Source: Bretschneidera sinensis (Eukaryota > Streptophyta > Magnoliopsida > Brassicales > Akaniaceae). Taken from it: 64,000 nt of DNA. The notes beneath the pieces were generated by a model, which had not been told where the DNA came from, made no database searches, and saw only the letters and a program-made list of their open reading frames with translations. This document shows, in pieces, positions 35,325 to 48,133 of this stretch. The stretch covers positions 69,213,501-69,277,500 of the forward strand of contig CM043698.1 in the NCBI GenBank assembly GCA_023935145.1, in the 5' to 3' direction. Made by a program: the position numbers and the translations under genes. Position 1 is the first letter of the stretch; every line of letters starts with the position of its first letter.

Positions 35325-37353
35325 TGTAATACCCGTGTACTTAAAGTAAGGGTAAAAAAGTAATTTAATAGATATTCTATGAAAATAAAATAATATATAC
35401 ATGAAAGATTTATTATTGAATAAAATAATTCTTTTGCAAAAAAAAAGTAGCTACTCCTAGATGCCCAGGTGTAGTCTTCACCTTGCATGCTCAATGCATG
35501 CAAGACAACGAAAAAGTGAGCGGTGCATAGCAAGAGGGATTGTATATATAGGTATAAATATATATTTAGTTTTTATTTCATTTATTTCCTAACAAATCCT
35601 ATTTGGTTTTTTTGTTTCTTCAATTCAAATTTACTCTCTTTCTTTGAACACTTGGGGACCCAAAGAAAGGTTGAAATATTGAAAATTTGAAGAGGTTTAT
35701 GGGAGAATTTTACAAAGAGTCGAGGAGAGCTCTAAGAAAAACAAAAGGTAATAATGTGACTTTATTTTTGAAATTTAGCATACATGAAATTTCTCGGAAT
35801 TCAATGTGAAAATTTTAAAGGGTGTGAATTCTGGAAGAAATGAAGAATAAATTAGAAATCTTAATATAAATATTATGTCAGGTGTTGAAGATCAGCAATT
35901 CGGTGCAATTGCTGAAAAGTGCAGAAAGGCAATAAGATGATCCACGAGCAGCTATGAGTGCTACGTGGTGAGTTAGATTTACTTTAAATAATCAAGAGAA
36001 ATATGAAATATATAGTGATAGTATTTGAATAAATCATTAATTTATGATTTGATGATAGATAAAAGTTGGTTGATGGGTATGATATAAATAATTGATATGT
36101 AGAGAATTATTATATGAGAAGTAATATTATTAGAATAATGAGTCGAATTAATAATGAAGGTGATAAATAAAATTCTTGATGAGCTATAGTTGATGATCTA
36201 ATATGATATATGAGGAGAAGAATTTAGTGAAATTGATTAAAAAATAATTTGAAAAGATGCAGGATAGTTGATTTGAATGTTTGAATGATTGCCTATTTTT
36301 GTATTATTTTTCATATGATTTATATCATTATTCATATGTATATGCATGAAATAAAAGAACCGGGAAGGCAGCCTGTCTAAAATAAACCGTGACAGCCGGT
36401 ATAGCTGAAAATAATAGAACCGAGAGGGGAGCCGGTCTAAATGAGATTAAAAGAACCAAGAAGCCAGCCGGTCTAAATGAGAATGAAAGAACCGGTAAGG
36501 CAGTCAGTCTAAGCTAAAACATGTTGACATATGGAAATACCTTCCCAAATAATAATACCATTTAAATTCATGTATTGCATTTCCTTTACATGTTGATTTT
36601 TATTGCTTGAGATGCTAAAGTGTTATTTTTATTATAAATTTATTGATAGACGAATGAGTCTCACGGAGAGACAAATATTATGAGAAAGAAATATGAAAGT
36701 ATGATATAATGAGAATTGTCTGAGTGATTGATTATATGTTGTGAACCTCACAACGAGGTAAATGATGATGTTGAATTGAGAATTTAGAGATGATTAAATA
36801 TATGATTGAAAGATTGATATGTCTTATGAGTAACTTAAGAAGAGATTGTGTAATGGAGAAATTCTGAAATTGAGTAGTGATTTCAGAATATTGTTATTGA
36901 ATTATTTTAGAAAAGAGATGAATGAATATCGGAAGATTATTAGAATTAATTGAATTATAAGGTGTGGTTGGGAGTATATAATCGAATGCTTCTAGTAAAT
37001 TTAATTCATTGAGCTTGTGAAGCTCACTCATCATTGTTCAATAATTTCATGTAGCGGGTAAGATAGATAGAATTGTGAGTGGAGATTCAGACTAAATCAT
37101 TTTCTGTAAGCCACATGGTCCACATCCTCAGACTAATGAGGCAAAAAAATATTTGTAAATGTTCATGCATACAATGTTGTATATATTATTCAGCTGAGAT
37201 CTGAATGATGTAACTCTCTTGTAGATGGTTGAGGATTTATGAATGTAGATAATTCAGTTGATTTTTTATATTGTTGCATATATGTGTCGTGTTGGGATTT
37301 CAAAAAGTGATGACACCATCTCGGGGGTGGCTAACCCGGGATGGGTCGTTACA
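35325..37353. mobile_element. Solo LTR of a gypsy-type element (copy 1)
   Basis: 2029 bp, TGTAATACCCG...GGGTCGTTACA, with the 5-bp target duplication TACAC on both sides (35320-35324, 37354-37358). The empty site 'ggttacactcatctcc' is present at 20547-20562. The TGTAAyrCCC/GGGT.GTTACA ends are typical of plant chromovirus-type (Tekay/Del-like) LTRs; lineage is inferred. No internal gag-pol is present, so LTR-LTR recombination has removed it. It includes a roughly 38-bp repeat array (36350-36515). Confidence 0.75.
36350..36515. repeat. Short tandem repeats inside the gypsy LTR
   Basis: Four imperfect copies of about 38-45 bp built on 'aaaagaaccggrargcagccggtctaaatga'-type sequence in short pieces ('agaaccg', 'cagccggtctaa'). 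Repeated at 46573-46735 in the second unit. Confidence 0.65.
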
Positions 37354-37916
37354 TACACACATCTCCACCCTTGATCATGATTACTAGAAAATCCATGCAA
37401 CGCAGATAATTAAGGAAAGCTTCATTTTTTTTTTGGGTTAAGAAAAGAAGTTGGAAAATTGAACGATAGTTGTAATCGACTATTAGTCAAGACAAGCTAT
37501 AAAAGTCATGACATGCTTGTATTTTTTGAAACCATAAAATTGTGGATCTAGAAGTTTTTCTTCAGGGGCCCAGGGAGCCTAATATATTTTTTCTTTTTAT
37601 AATTTTTAGTATCTAAAATAATTTTTAAATTCAACATTTGAGGTTTTAAACTTATTTTATATATAAAAAAATTATACTTGTAAAGATATGAAAAAAGATT
37701 ATCTTACTTACTCTCCAAAAGAGTATTTTTCCATTGTATAACAAACTTTATTTGTTAATAAATAGTAAACATCACTAAACAAAAATTTTAAGAAAGGAAC
37801 CGATATCATCGCATAGGAATTTTTTCTAGTAACCTTATAGAGTCAAAGGGGTTTTTCTTTTTTTTGAAATTTGAGGGGATATATACTTTGGCTCGATCAA
37901 TATGATCTTTTATATA

Positions 37917-39141
37917 TGTTGACCGATATTTGATTTTAATAATGACAAAACACTACTCTAATTGCACTAACAGTTTTATCTAAGTGTTTAAGCAGCAAAA
38001 GTATTCAACATAGAAACAAGATGCAAGAACTCAACTCAATTCAGACAAATAAGACAAGATAGAAGATCTAGAATAGGCATTAAGGTAATTGAAACAATTG
38101 TAAATCTCTCATGTTCAATTACATAGCTTGATCTGTGGCTCAATTTACAAAAGACTTGGACAAAACTAACCATACAAAAGTTTCTAAGTCAAAAACAGTT
38201 TTGAAATATGAAAAATTGGGTTGAAGGACAACCTAGTCGACTGACTCCATATATCAGTCGACTGGAATATGGGATAGAAGGTTCCCAGTCGACTGGTGTT
38301 GAGGATCCAGTCGACTGGTAACTGGAAAAGAAAGTTTTCGATCGATCAATGCTTTGGACCCAGTCGACTGGTACTCTCCCACAGCCTAAAAAGTGGAGTT
38401 TCTCACTTGACCCAGTCGAATGGTACAAGGATCCAGTCGACTGGTAATTCAAAATATATGACTGTTTGAGACGCGTGACTTGAGCATTTAATGCCCTAAA
38501 CCTACAAAGTTAGTGTAAAACAACCATATTGACTCAAGGCTATATAAACCCACTTCAATGAGCATTTAAAACCAGAAAAGAACACATTCAATTCACAAGA
38601 TTGCTCATTAATTCTCAAAAGCTTTGAAAAATTTATTGTTGAGCCATTCTTCAAGCTTGTTCTTAAAAAAAAGATATTGTTCATTTGTAAAAGCATTTAT
38701 TGCTATCTCTCTACTACTTTCTTTACAGCAAACTTCTTTTATTGTAAAGGGAAAGAGTTGTAATAACTCTTAGAGTGTTTAGGATTAAACACTTCATTGT
38801 AACTTCCATGAGGAAGAGAGTGACTTCCGTGAGGAAGAGATTAGCTTCCGTGAGGATGAGATTTGTTGTAAGATTTGTGCAACACCTGCTAAGTTGCACG
38901 ACTAAGGTTTTAGCGGATTGCTTCAAAGAGGTTCCTTGAAAAGAGTTGATGTAGGGTCGGAGATATTCCGATATTGCCGAACCACTATAAACGGAGTTTA
39001 CATATTCTCTTCCTTAAACTCCTTTACTTTCAAGCATATTATTTGATTGTATGCTTTGTGTATTTAACTTTTTAAAAACTTGCAAGTATAAAAAAAAATT
39101 GAAAACCCAATTCACCCTCTCTTGGGTTTGAACCTCGGTTT

Positions 39142-39144
<3 letters not shown>
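37917..39144 (+). mobile_element. Solo LTR, SIRE/Maximus-like copia (copy 1)
   Basis: 1228 bp, TGTTGACCGATATTTGATTT...CTCGGTTTACA. The TGTTGAC..TTTGATTTTAATAATGACAAAACAC start, the 'cttccgtgaggaagag' repeats (38808-38860) and the 'ccaattcaccctctcttggg' 3' end are characteristic of SIRE/Maximus-type copia LTRs as far as I recognise them. Flanks are 'atata' on both sides, but inside a TA run. It is absent from X copy 1. It carries the palindrome cluster at 38232-38443. Confidence 0.65.
38232..38443. repeat. Cluster of CCAGTCGACTGG palindromes in LTR
   Basis: Seven copies in about 210 bp of the 12-bp palindrome CCAGTCGACTGG or one-base variants (about 38232, 38254, 38285, 38307, 38360, 38412, 38432). 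They create an artefactual reverse-strand frame with repeated QSTGS. The second unit (48450-48662) has more mutated copies. Confidence 0.8.

Positions 39145-39206
<62 letters not shown>
39145..39206. repeat. (TA)n microsatellite
   Basis: About 31 TA units directly after the SIRE-like solo LTR. Confidence 0.9.
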
Positions 39207-39209
<3 letters not shown>

Positions 39210-40149
39210 TGTGTTACGAACATTTACAATTGATAGGAAGAGAAAATAATAATTTATTACTTTTTTTTATTGAGGATAAATAATTTCCTTATTTTTTTTT
39301 TGCTTTCTAGAGGGTGAAAGGAGAAGAGACAGTAAAATTCGAGAAATTCTTAAAAATTTCGGATATACCAAGAGTTAATGTAATTTTTTTCTCTCTCGTA
39401 AATGATTGAAAATTCTTGTACATTTTTCATGTGATTTAAATGTCTAAAATTTATTATAAAATTGATAAGTATTGACGACTTTGAGCATAAATGAACAACT
39501 ATAACTAATCTATTAAGAAATTTATAAATTACACAGTAAAATCCTCTTGGACCCAAAGGAAAACTCCATCGATGCCGACTCTTATCTCTTCCAGATCAGT
39601 CTAACCATAATGGATGCACCCAAACTCACTAATTTGCTCAACATTTTGAAGCTGACGTATGGTAATTAAGCTGATCATAAGCTTATCATGATATTTAGAC
39701 TCTCAGTTGATTGATACGATTAGTCTGATTTAGGATTCGTTTGATGATGCACGAAAAACTATTTGAATTTGTTGATGCCAAAAATCTGCTGCTGAGCTAG
39801 AGATTTGAAATTCTGAAGTTTGCACAGAAAGAGAACGATGAACTGAAGAGTTATCAGAGGAAGATGAGGAAGATAGGGGTGGTACCTCTGAGGACTCTCT
39901 GATGCCTTTGTTAGTGCGATGTTTTCTTGAGGGAAAATGAAGAGGATTGTAGTGGTAGTAGTGTTTTATCATGAATGAATCATGAAATCTACGTACCATA
40001 TAGCGGTTTAGGAAATAAGTTCGTCACGTGCTTAGGACAACGCAATCCTTGAAATCTTGCTTCCCTTTTTGGGGTGTGAGAAGTCTGTTACGTGTTCAGG
40101 GACAACGCATTCCCTGAAATCTCGCTTCCATTTTTATGAGTGAGAGGTT
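39207..40149. repeat. X block end, copy 2, with unidentified frame
   Basis: Collinear with 21141-21938 and 49416-50369. The minus frame 39999-39730 (89 codons; HYYHYNPLHF, Ser-rich middle, ends near SSNES) is the longest of the three versions. 'ttgggccttttt' is deleted near 39995 relative to copy 3, removing the TATA-like element, so this copy is unlikely to be transcribed from that site. Confidence 0.5.
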
Positions 40150-40515
40150 TGTTAGTAATGACTAAACAATTCAAGATCTATCAATCACACGAATTATAAA
40201 CAGAAAGAAAAGAAGACAAGATTTACCCAGGTTCACCCAAGAATAGGGCTATGTTTTGCCGGAAGTTTCTTATTATCAACCTCACAAATCTCTCTGTTAC
40301 AATGTATGCCCAGTACATAAAGAGTATTTATATGCAACTTAAGACGTCCTAATTAGGGTCTAATTAGGATTTCAATTCTGCTGTAGAACTACAGCTATTC
40401 ATGGGCCTAAGCCCAAACCACCAAGCAAAAAACCAGGCTCACCGAGGAGCAAGGCCCCGGTGTTCGTCCGGGGTTCAATAGATCTACTCTTGTGAAGTAT
40501 GCACCAGCTCTAACA
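40150..40515 (-). repeat. Copia-C 3' LTR, copy 1
   Basis: 366 bp with TG/CA ends, preceded on the minus strand by a polypurine tract (AAGTGG.AGATT, 40516-40528; one base changed from copy 2's AAGTGGGAGATT). Confidence 0.75.
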
Positions 40516-40552
40516 ATCTACCACTTGGTAAATACTTCACACACATGGAAAA

Positions 40553-43500
40553 CTACCCAAGACTCTGTTTTTTTAAGCCCATCCCAATAGCACACCACTC
40601 AAACTTTGCTAGACTAACTGCCTTAGTCAAGAAAGCTGCGTTGTTCACTACTGTATCGAATTTATCCAAGATTATCACATTTTCTTCAATCTTTTCCTGG
40701 ATGAAGTGATATTGGATATCAATGTGCTTCGTTCGTGAATAAAATGAAGGATTCTTTGCTAAGAAGATAGCATCTTGATTGTCACATTTTACCTTCACTG
40801 CTTCTTATTTAAACCTAAGCTCAGCAAATACCCTTTGAAGCCAGGCCACTTCTTTTCCAATATGAGTTAATTCAATATACTCTGCTTTTTTAGATGAAAG
40901 GGTAACAACACTTTGTCTTTTGCTCATCCAACTCACTGTCCCACCAAACAAATTAAATACATACCCGCTTGTAGACCTCCTGCTATCAATGTCACCTCCC
41001 CAGTCAGCATCAACTAATCCTACAATATCAAGATCCTTCTGACCTCCCATACCTCCATAACACAATGCAAACTCTGATGTGCCACGAAGATATCTAAGAA
41101 CTCTCTTGATTGTAGTCCAATGCTCTTTCCTAGGATTAGACATATATCTACTCAATACTCCCACTACTTGGGCAATATCTGGTCTCGTACACACTATGGT
41201 GTACATCAAGCTTCCAATCGCACTAGTATAAGGTACGTGCGCCATATCTTCAGCTTCTTCCTCCATCTTCAAACATTGTTCTGTAGAACTTGGTACCCAA
41301 AGGCATGGGAGTCCCTATCGGCTTGCTGTCAGATATGTTGAATTTCTTTAACACTTTTTTAATATACTTATTCTGACTTAGCCACAGTTTTTGATTGTCA
41401 CGATTCCTCTTTATCTGCATGCCTAAGATAAAGTTTGCTAGCCTTAAGTTTTTTTATGTCAAACTACCTTGCCAACAGTGCTTTCATAGTGCTAATCATC
41501 TTTCTGTTATTTCTAATCAACAACATATAATCCACATACAAGGTTAAAATGATAAAATCAAACCCTAACTATTTCACGAAAATGCAGTGATCAGCATAGC
41601 TGCGAATGAACCCAAGATAAATGGCATATGCATCAAACTTCTGGTACCACATCCGAAGTGACTACTTTAGTCCGTACAAAGACTTCTTCAATTTACAAAC
41701 TAGTTCTTCCTTACATTTACTCACAAAACATTCAGGCTGTTTCATGTAAATTTCATCCTCTAAGTCCCCATGAAGGAAAGTTGTCTTCACATCAAGTTGC
41801 TTAACCTCTAGATCGTAAGTAACTGCCATGGATAAGACACATCTGATAGATATCAACTTTACTACCGAGAAAAACATCTCATCATAGTCAATTCCCTCTA
41901 TTTGGGAGAATCCCTATGCAACCAGATGTGCCTTGTACTTTTCTACCATTCTATCTGCATTTGTTTTCTTCTTAAAAATCCATTTGCACCCAATTGCATT
42001 CCTATCTCTAGGAAATTTCATAAGGCTCCATGTTTCATTCTTGTCCAATGCTTACATCTCCTCTTTCATAGCATCCTCCTACAGATTTGTATCCTCCGAG
42101 GTATTTACCTTTTTTACTGTGCTAGGATCATGACCAGTAATATTTAAAGCATATAATGCACTGCAAGCATTAGGGGAATTCCTGATGGGTGGTCTTCTAA
42201 CCCGTGTCGATCTCTTTATGACAAGCGTGGTCTCTACCTCCAAGCCAACATCTAAATCCTCATCCTCTACATTAAAAACATGTATCTCTTGCTTAGACTT
42301 AACTGACTCAATATCTGAAGTATCTGGTGCAGCCTATGGGGTAGTCTTCCACTCTTTATCTCCCCAGCTAAGATCAATCTAAACCTGTTTTGACCGTTCT
42401 GGTACATCTTGGATAGCTGCCACATTCCTTTGTGTTTCCCTGAACACAACATCTTTGTTGTAAACTGTACTCTTATTTTCTGGATTCCATAACTTGTACC
42501 CCTTGACCCCATCCATATAACCAATGAAAATGTACTTCACTGATTTGCTGTCAAGTTTGTTCCTCTTTTCTTTTGACACATGCATATAAAATCACACCCT
42601 AACATGAGCCAAAGTCGCATTCTTCCCGAATAATGCCTCAAACGGTGTCTGATCCTATAAAGCTGATGTAGGTGACCTGTTCTTCAGATAACATGCCGTA
42701 GCTACAGCCTCCGCCCAAAAATCTGGCTCCAATCCTGCCCAACTCAACATACTCCTCGATTTCTCCATGAGTGACCGATTGAGTCTCTCTGCCACCCCAT
42801 TCTGTTGAGGTGTATATGGAGTTGTTTTCTATCTTAAAATGTCGTTTGCCACACAAAATTACTCAAACTTGTCTGAGCAAAATTCCCCTCCATTATCTGT
42901 TCTCAGTCCCTTTATCTTTCTTTCCATATGATTTTCTACCAATGCTTTAAACTCACGAAACTTATCAAATGCTTCAGCTTTACACTTAATGAAATAAATC
43001 CATGCATACCTTGAAAAATCATCAATGAAATACACAAAATACCTTGATTTTCCAAGAGATTGGATTGGAACTGGTCCAAACACATCACTATGTATTAAAT
43101 GCATAATATTCTTTGCCCTCATGCCAGCGGACTTACAACTCACACGGTTTTTCATGCCATGTAGACAGTGCTCACAGAAACCAAATCCCATAGAGCAATC
43201 TGGGACTCTCTTCACCATATGCTTTGATGATAAATTAGATAATCCCTTTTCATCGATATGTCCAAGCTTCTGTTGCCATAACATAGAGGACATCGCCTCA
43301 TCATCAATCGCATTCTCAGAGATAAAACCTCTACTGCACTGACTTTGTACTATATTTCCCAGCAACTTGTACAACGTACTATACCAAACACCTCGTGCAA
43401 TTACTAACCATCCATGAATCATCTTGCATGAATTTTTGTCATAGGTGACATTCACTCCCTCATCTGCCATCTTCTTGACTGATATTAGGTTCCTGCAGAG

Positions 43501-43730
43501 ACCCGAAATATTCATCATGCCTGGAAGTGTTCTGACTGTCCCATCATTCATCCTCAACTTTACCTTCCCACAACCAATAATTTTCACCAGAGAGTTATCT
43601 CCCAGTAAAATGTTTCCCCCATCAAAGGTTTCATACTCACGAAACCAGTCCCTGTAAGGTGTCATATGAAAGGATGCTCATGTGTCAATTATCTAAACAC
43701 TCTGATCTGACTGAGCCAAATAGGATGCCA
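40553..43730 (-). pseudogene. Copia-C pol, copy 1
   Basis: Protease near 43690-43640: the catalytic D-T-G-A motif reads DT*A because GGA has become TGA (43678-43680), and the preceding Trp is TAG. Then MTPYRDWFREY and GVWYSTLYKLLG. Pre-integrase HIDEKGLSNL..CEHCLHGMK (43270-43140). Integrase HSDVFGPVP, FIDDFSRYAW, RTDNGGEF (43110-42875). RT fragments: QLDVKTTFLHG, KKSLYGLK (41800-41662); the catalytic box reads YVDYM (about 41525-41540) instead of YVDDM. RNase H 41272-40805 (TRPDIAQVVG, DADWGGDIDSRRSTSGY, SSKKAEYIEL), last part 40798-40553. Many stops. Dead. Confidence 0.85.
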
Positions 43731-43779
43731 TATTTAAGTCACCAGCAGCATCATCATATTGGTTTTTATTACCTGAAGC

Positions 43780-44433
43780 TGATATCTCGCCTGTTCACTT
43801 TTTAGGGTTCATACTCTTACTTCTGCACTCCTTCTTTAATGCCCAGGCTTCCTACACTTCTAACAATTCAACCCAGATTTATTTCTACTTTTCGATCTTC
43901 CCCTGAACTTAGGTTTATCACAGACCACTTATAGTCTTTATCATGGGTTCTCCCTCTCATAGATAAGGCCTCCTTTGATGAGTTTTTTGTACCCTGTTGC
44001 CTCATCTCCTCACACAATAGGGCTGCCATGACATTCTCAAAAGACAGATCAATCGTATCACTACCAATCGCAACTATCAAGTTATCCCACGAATCAGGCA
44101 GTGAACAGAGCAGTGTAATAGCTTTATCGTCATCCATCACATCAATACTACTAGATAATAACTGACTTATCAAAGTATTGAACTCATGTAGATGAACAAA
44201 GAAAGAATCGCCCTCAACCATCCGAAGGTTGTACAACTTCTTCCGCAGAAACAATTTGTTTACTAGAGATTTACTTTGATAAAGGCTTTCCAACTTCTTC
44301 CAGATATCTTTCACAATCTTTTCTCCATAAATGTTTACCAGGACAGAATTGGCCTGGCAGAGCCAAATCAGACTTCGTGCCTTGCGATCGATCTTCTTTC
44401 ACTCCGTGATGGTCACTGAAAATGATGTCGAAA
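43780..44433 (-). pseudogene. Copia-C gag, copy 1, N-terminus missing
   Basis: Minus frame 44314-43868: LWKKLESLYQSKSLVNKLFL-like gag (UBN2 type) with LLSSSIDVMDDDKAITLLCSL. The zinc knuckle near 43850 is damaged by substitution and a 1-nt loss. The N-terminal 60 or so residues present in copy 2 are absent because the duplicated unit ends at 44433. Confidence 0.75.
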
Positions 44434-44594
44434 TCTTTCTTTTGAGGATTTAAGCCTAAATCCTAACAAATATTTAAGTGACAGAATAAGGAAGAAATAG
44501 AAATTCAAATTATGAAACATAAAATAAAAACTTATTTAGTATATATTTTTTTAATTTACAATGTCATAGTAGTAAAGAAACAAAAGATCTATAC

Positions 44595-44854
44595 AAGCCA
44601 ACAAGTGCTTGGTTCAGTGGTAAGAGTTCATCAACCTCACTAGAAATGCTTGAGTTCGAGTCTCCCCATAGGCGTTTGTTGGTGCTAAACCTAAACTTTC
44701 ATCGCACTAAGTGAGGAATGGTCCTTAGCTTCGACCCTGACGTAGGTGCAGCGGGGACTATTCTAGATTCCATCTGTGTGTTGAGATTCAATGCTTCCTG
44801 ACAAGAATGTGGAGTAACCTACTTGGTTACCCATTTCATGTACCAAAAAAAAAA
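44595..44854 (+). mobile_element. tRNA-derived SINE, copy 3
   Basis: A-box TGGTTCAGTGG and B-box GAGTTCGAGTCTC (about 44653-44665), A-run 44844-44854. Duplicated along with its surroundings rather than independently inserted. Confidence 0.65.
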
Positions 44855-44859
44855 CCTAT

Positions 44860-45537
44860 AAAAAAAGAAACTCATTAACACTAAACGCAGTAGGACGCAT
44901 TGAAGAACCTAAAGAATTAGCTGTATGCGGTGCATTAATGTCCCACCATGGATATGTAAAAGATAGAATAAGAAATAGAAGTTCAAATTATGAAACATAA
45001 AAACAACTTATGTAGTATATAGTTTTTTAACTTTCAATGTCATACAGTAAAGAAATAAAATATCTATACAAAAAAAAAAAAGAAATAAAAGAGATCGATT
45101 AGCTAGTTAGAGGATTAATAATTAGAATAATGAGATTATAGTCGAACTTAAAAGAAAGAAAAAACATTTTAATTTATCATGCCCTTTCTAAAAAAAGCTT
45201 GATTTATATCATAAGAAATCAGTACATTATATTGGAGATGTGGTTCAAACCCTACCCATTGGACAAGGGGGAGTGTCTTTTTTATCACTACACCAAACAC
45301 AATAGGATGCATTGAAAAACCTAAAGAAAGTCAAGTCAATAAGAAATTTTTAATAATCATTTTCTATACTGCAAGTATATTTATGAAATTACCCCTTAAC
45401 TTCAGGTATAAAAATGTAATTTATTTTTTTAATTTTAGGGACAAATTTGTATACTTTTTTTTATAATATTCAAAATTCTATACTCCGCACATATTTGATG
45501 GAAGAAAAATTTAGCTGGGAACCATGGATCCTATGGT
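44860..45537. repeat. R unit and start of X block, copy 3
   Basis: Collinear with 34640-35319, ending at the gypsy LTR target site TACAC (45538-45542). Confidence 0.65.
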
Positions 45538-45542
45538 TACAC

Positions 45543-47573
45543 TGTAATACCCGTGTACTTAAAGTAAGGGTAAAGAAATAATTTGATAGATATTACATGG
45601 AAATAAAATAATATATACATGAAAGATTTATTATTGAATAAAATAATTCTTCTGCAAAAAAAAAGTAGCTACTCCTAGATGCCCAGGTGTGGTCTTCAGC
45701 TTGCATGCTTAATGCAAGCAAGACAATGAAAAAGTGAGCGGTGCATATCAAGGGGGATTGTATATATAGGTATAAATATATATTTAGTTTTTATTTCGTT
45801 TATTTCCTACCAAATCCTATTTGGTTTTTTTTGTTTCTTCAATTCAAATTTACTCTCTTTCTTCGAACACATGGGGACCCAAAGAAAGGTTGAAATATTG
45901 AAATTTTGAAGAGGTTTACGGGAGAATTTTACAGAGAGTCGAGGAGAGCTCTAAGAAAAACAAAAAGTAATAATATGACTTTTATTTTTGAATTTTAGCA
46001 TACATGAAATTTCTCGGAATTCAATGTGAAAATTTTAAAGGGTGTGAATTCTGGAAGAATTGAAGAATAAATTAGAAATCTTAATATAAATACTATGTCA
46101 GGTGTTGAAGATCAACAATTGGGTGCAATAGCTGAAAAGTGCAGAAAAGCAAGGAGATGATCCACGAGCAGCTATAAGTGTTACGTGGTGAGTTAGATTT
46201 ACTTTAAGTAATCAAGAGATATATGAAATATATAGTGATAGTATTTGAATAAATCATTAATTTATGATTTGATGATAGATGAAAGTTGATTGATGGGTAT
46301 GATAGAAATAATTGATATGTAGAGAATTATTATATGAGAAGTAATATTATTAGAATAATGAGTCAAATTAATAATGAAGGTGATGATTAAAATTCTTGAT
46401 GAGCTATAGTTGATGATCTAATATGATATATGAGGAGAAGAATTTAGTGAAATTGATCGAAAAATAATTTGAAAAGATGCAGGATAATTGATTTGAATGT
46501 TTGAATGTATGCCTATTTTTGTATTATTTTTCATATGATTTATATCATTATTCATATGTATATGCATGAAATAAAAGAACTGGGAAGGTAGTCGGTCTAA
46601 ATGAAACCGTGACAGCCGGTATAGCTGAAAATAAAAGAACCAGGAGGGCAGCCGGTCTAAATGAGATTAAAAGAACCAAGAAGTCAGCGGTCTAAATGAG
46701 AATGAAAGAACTGGTAAGACAATCAGTCTAAGCTAAAACATGTTGACATATGGAAATACCTTCCCAATTAATAATACCATTTAAATTCATGCATTGCATT
46801 TCCTTTACATGTTGATTTTTATTGCTTGAGATGCTAAAGTGTTATTTTTATTATAAATTTATTGATAGACGAATGAGTCTCACAGAGAGACAAATATGAT
46901 GAGAAAGAAATATGAAAATATAATATAATGAGAATTGTCTGAGTGATTGATTATATGTTGTGAACCTCACAACGAGGTAAATGGTGATATTGAATTGAGA
47001 ATTTAGAGATGATTAAATATATGATTGAAAGATTGATATGTCTGATGAGTAACTTAAGAAGAGATTGTGTAATGGGGGAATTATGAAATTAAGTAGTGAT
47101 TTCAGAATATTGTTATTGAATTATTTAAGGAAAGAGATGAATGAATATCGGAAGATTATTAGAAGTAATTGAATTATAAGATGTGGTTGGGAGCATATAA
47201 TCAAATGCTTCTAGTAAAATTAATTCATTGAGCTTGTGAAGCTCACTCATCATTGTTCAATAATTTCATGTAGCGGGTAGGACAGATAGAATTGTGAGTG
47301 GAGATTCAGACTAAATCATTTTCTGTAAGTCACATGGTCCACAACATCATATTAATGAGACAAAAAAATATTTGTAAATGTTCATGCATACAATGTTGTA
47401 TATATTATTCAGCTTAGATTTGAATGATGTAACTCTCTTGTTGATGGTTGATGATTTAAGTATGTAGATAATTCAGTTAATGTTTTTATATTGTTGCATA
47501 TATGTGTCATGTTGGGATTTCAAAAAGTGACGACACTATCTCGGGGGTGGCTAACCCGGGATGGGTCGTTACA
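45543..47573. mobile_element. Solo LTR of a gypsy-type element (copy 2)
   Basis: 2031 bp, same ends and same TACAC flanks (45538-45542, 47574-47578) as 35325-37353. Internal short repeats at 46573-46735. Duplicated with the unit. Confidence 0.75.
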
Positions 47574-48133
47574 TACACACATTTCCACCCTTGATCATGA
47601 TTATTAGAAAAATCCATGCAACACAGATAATTAAGGAAAGCTTCATTTTTTTTGGGTTAAGAAAAGAAGTTGGAAAATTGAACGATAGTTGTAATAGACT
47701 GTTAGTCAAGACAAGCTATAAAAGTCATGACATGCTCGTATTTTCTGAAGCCATAAAATTGTGGATCTAGAAGTTTTTCTTCAGGGGCCCAGGGAGCCTA
47801 ATATATTTTTTCTTTTTATAATTTTTAGTATCTAAAATAGTTTTTAAATTCAACATTTAAGGTTTTAAACTTATTTTATATAAAAAAAAAATTACTTGTA
47901 AAGATGTGAAAAAAGATTATCTTACTTATTCTCCAAAAGAGTATTTTTCCATTGTATAACAAACATTATTTGTTAATAAATACTAAACATCACTAAACCA
48001 AAATTTTAAGAACGGAACCGATATCATCGCATAGGAATTTTTTCTAGTAACCTTGTAGAGTCAAAGGGGTTTTTCTTTTTTTGAAATTTGAAGGGATATA
48101 TACTTTGGCTCGATTAATATGATCCTTTATATA

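Larger units (their letters stand above)
34212..44433. repeat. 10.2-kb direct tandem duplication, unit 1
   Basis: Runs from inside the copia LTR ('aaatctttc') to inside the Copia-C gag. It contains in order the LTR end, R, SINE, R, X with gypsy solo LTR, SIRE-like solo LTR, (TA)n, X end and Copia-C. Unit 2 (44431-54661) has all the same insertions at the same positions with scattered substitutions, so the insertions predate the duplication. 'AAA' is shared at the junction (44431-44433). Confidence 0.9.
40150..44433 (-). mobile_element. Copia-C copy 1 (Tork-like), 5' end lost at duplication junction
   Basis: 3' LTR 40150-40515 (TGTTAGAGCTGG...TTACTAACA), interior on the minus strand from gag (44433) to RNase H (40553). 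The unit-duplication junction at 44431-44433 cuts the gag start. Collinear with 50370-54827. Lineage is suggested by the GAG pre-integrase and integrase motifs; inferred. Confidence 0.8.

Noticed and set aside
36350..36515. CRISPR-like array
   Set aside because: The repeats are imperfect, lack unique spacers of constant size, and lie inside a plant LTR.
38189..38452. Minus-strand frame with repeated QSTGS residues
   Set aside because: It is produced by the CCAGTCGACTGG palindromes inside a solo LTR; the frame is not kept in the second unit.
1546..44854. True tRNA genes at the A/B-box sites
   Set aside because: The boxes lie in repeated DNA with poly(A) ends, and no cloverleaf with a paired acceptor stem could be drawn, so they are SINEs.
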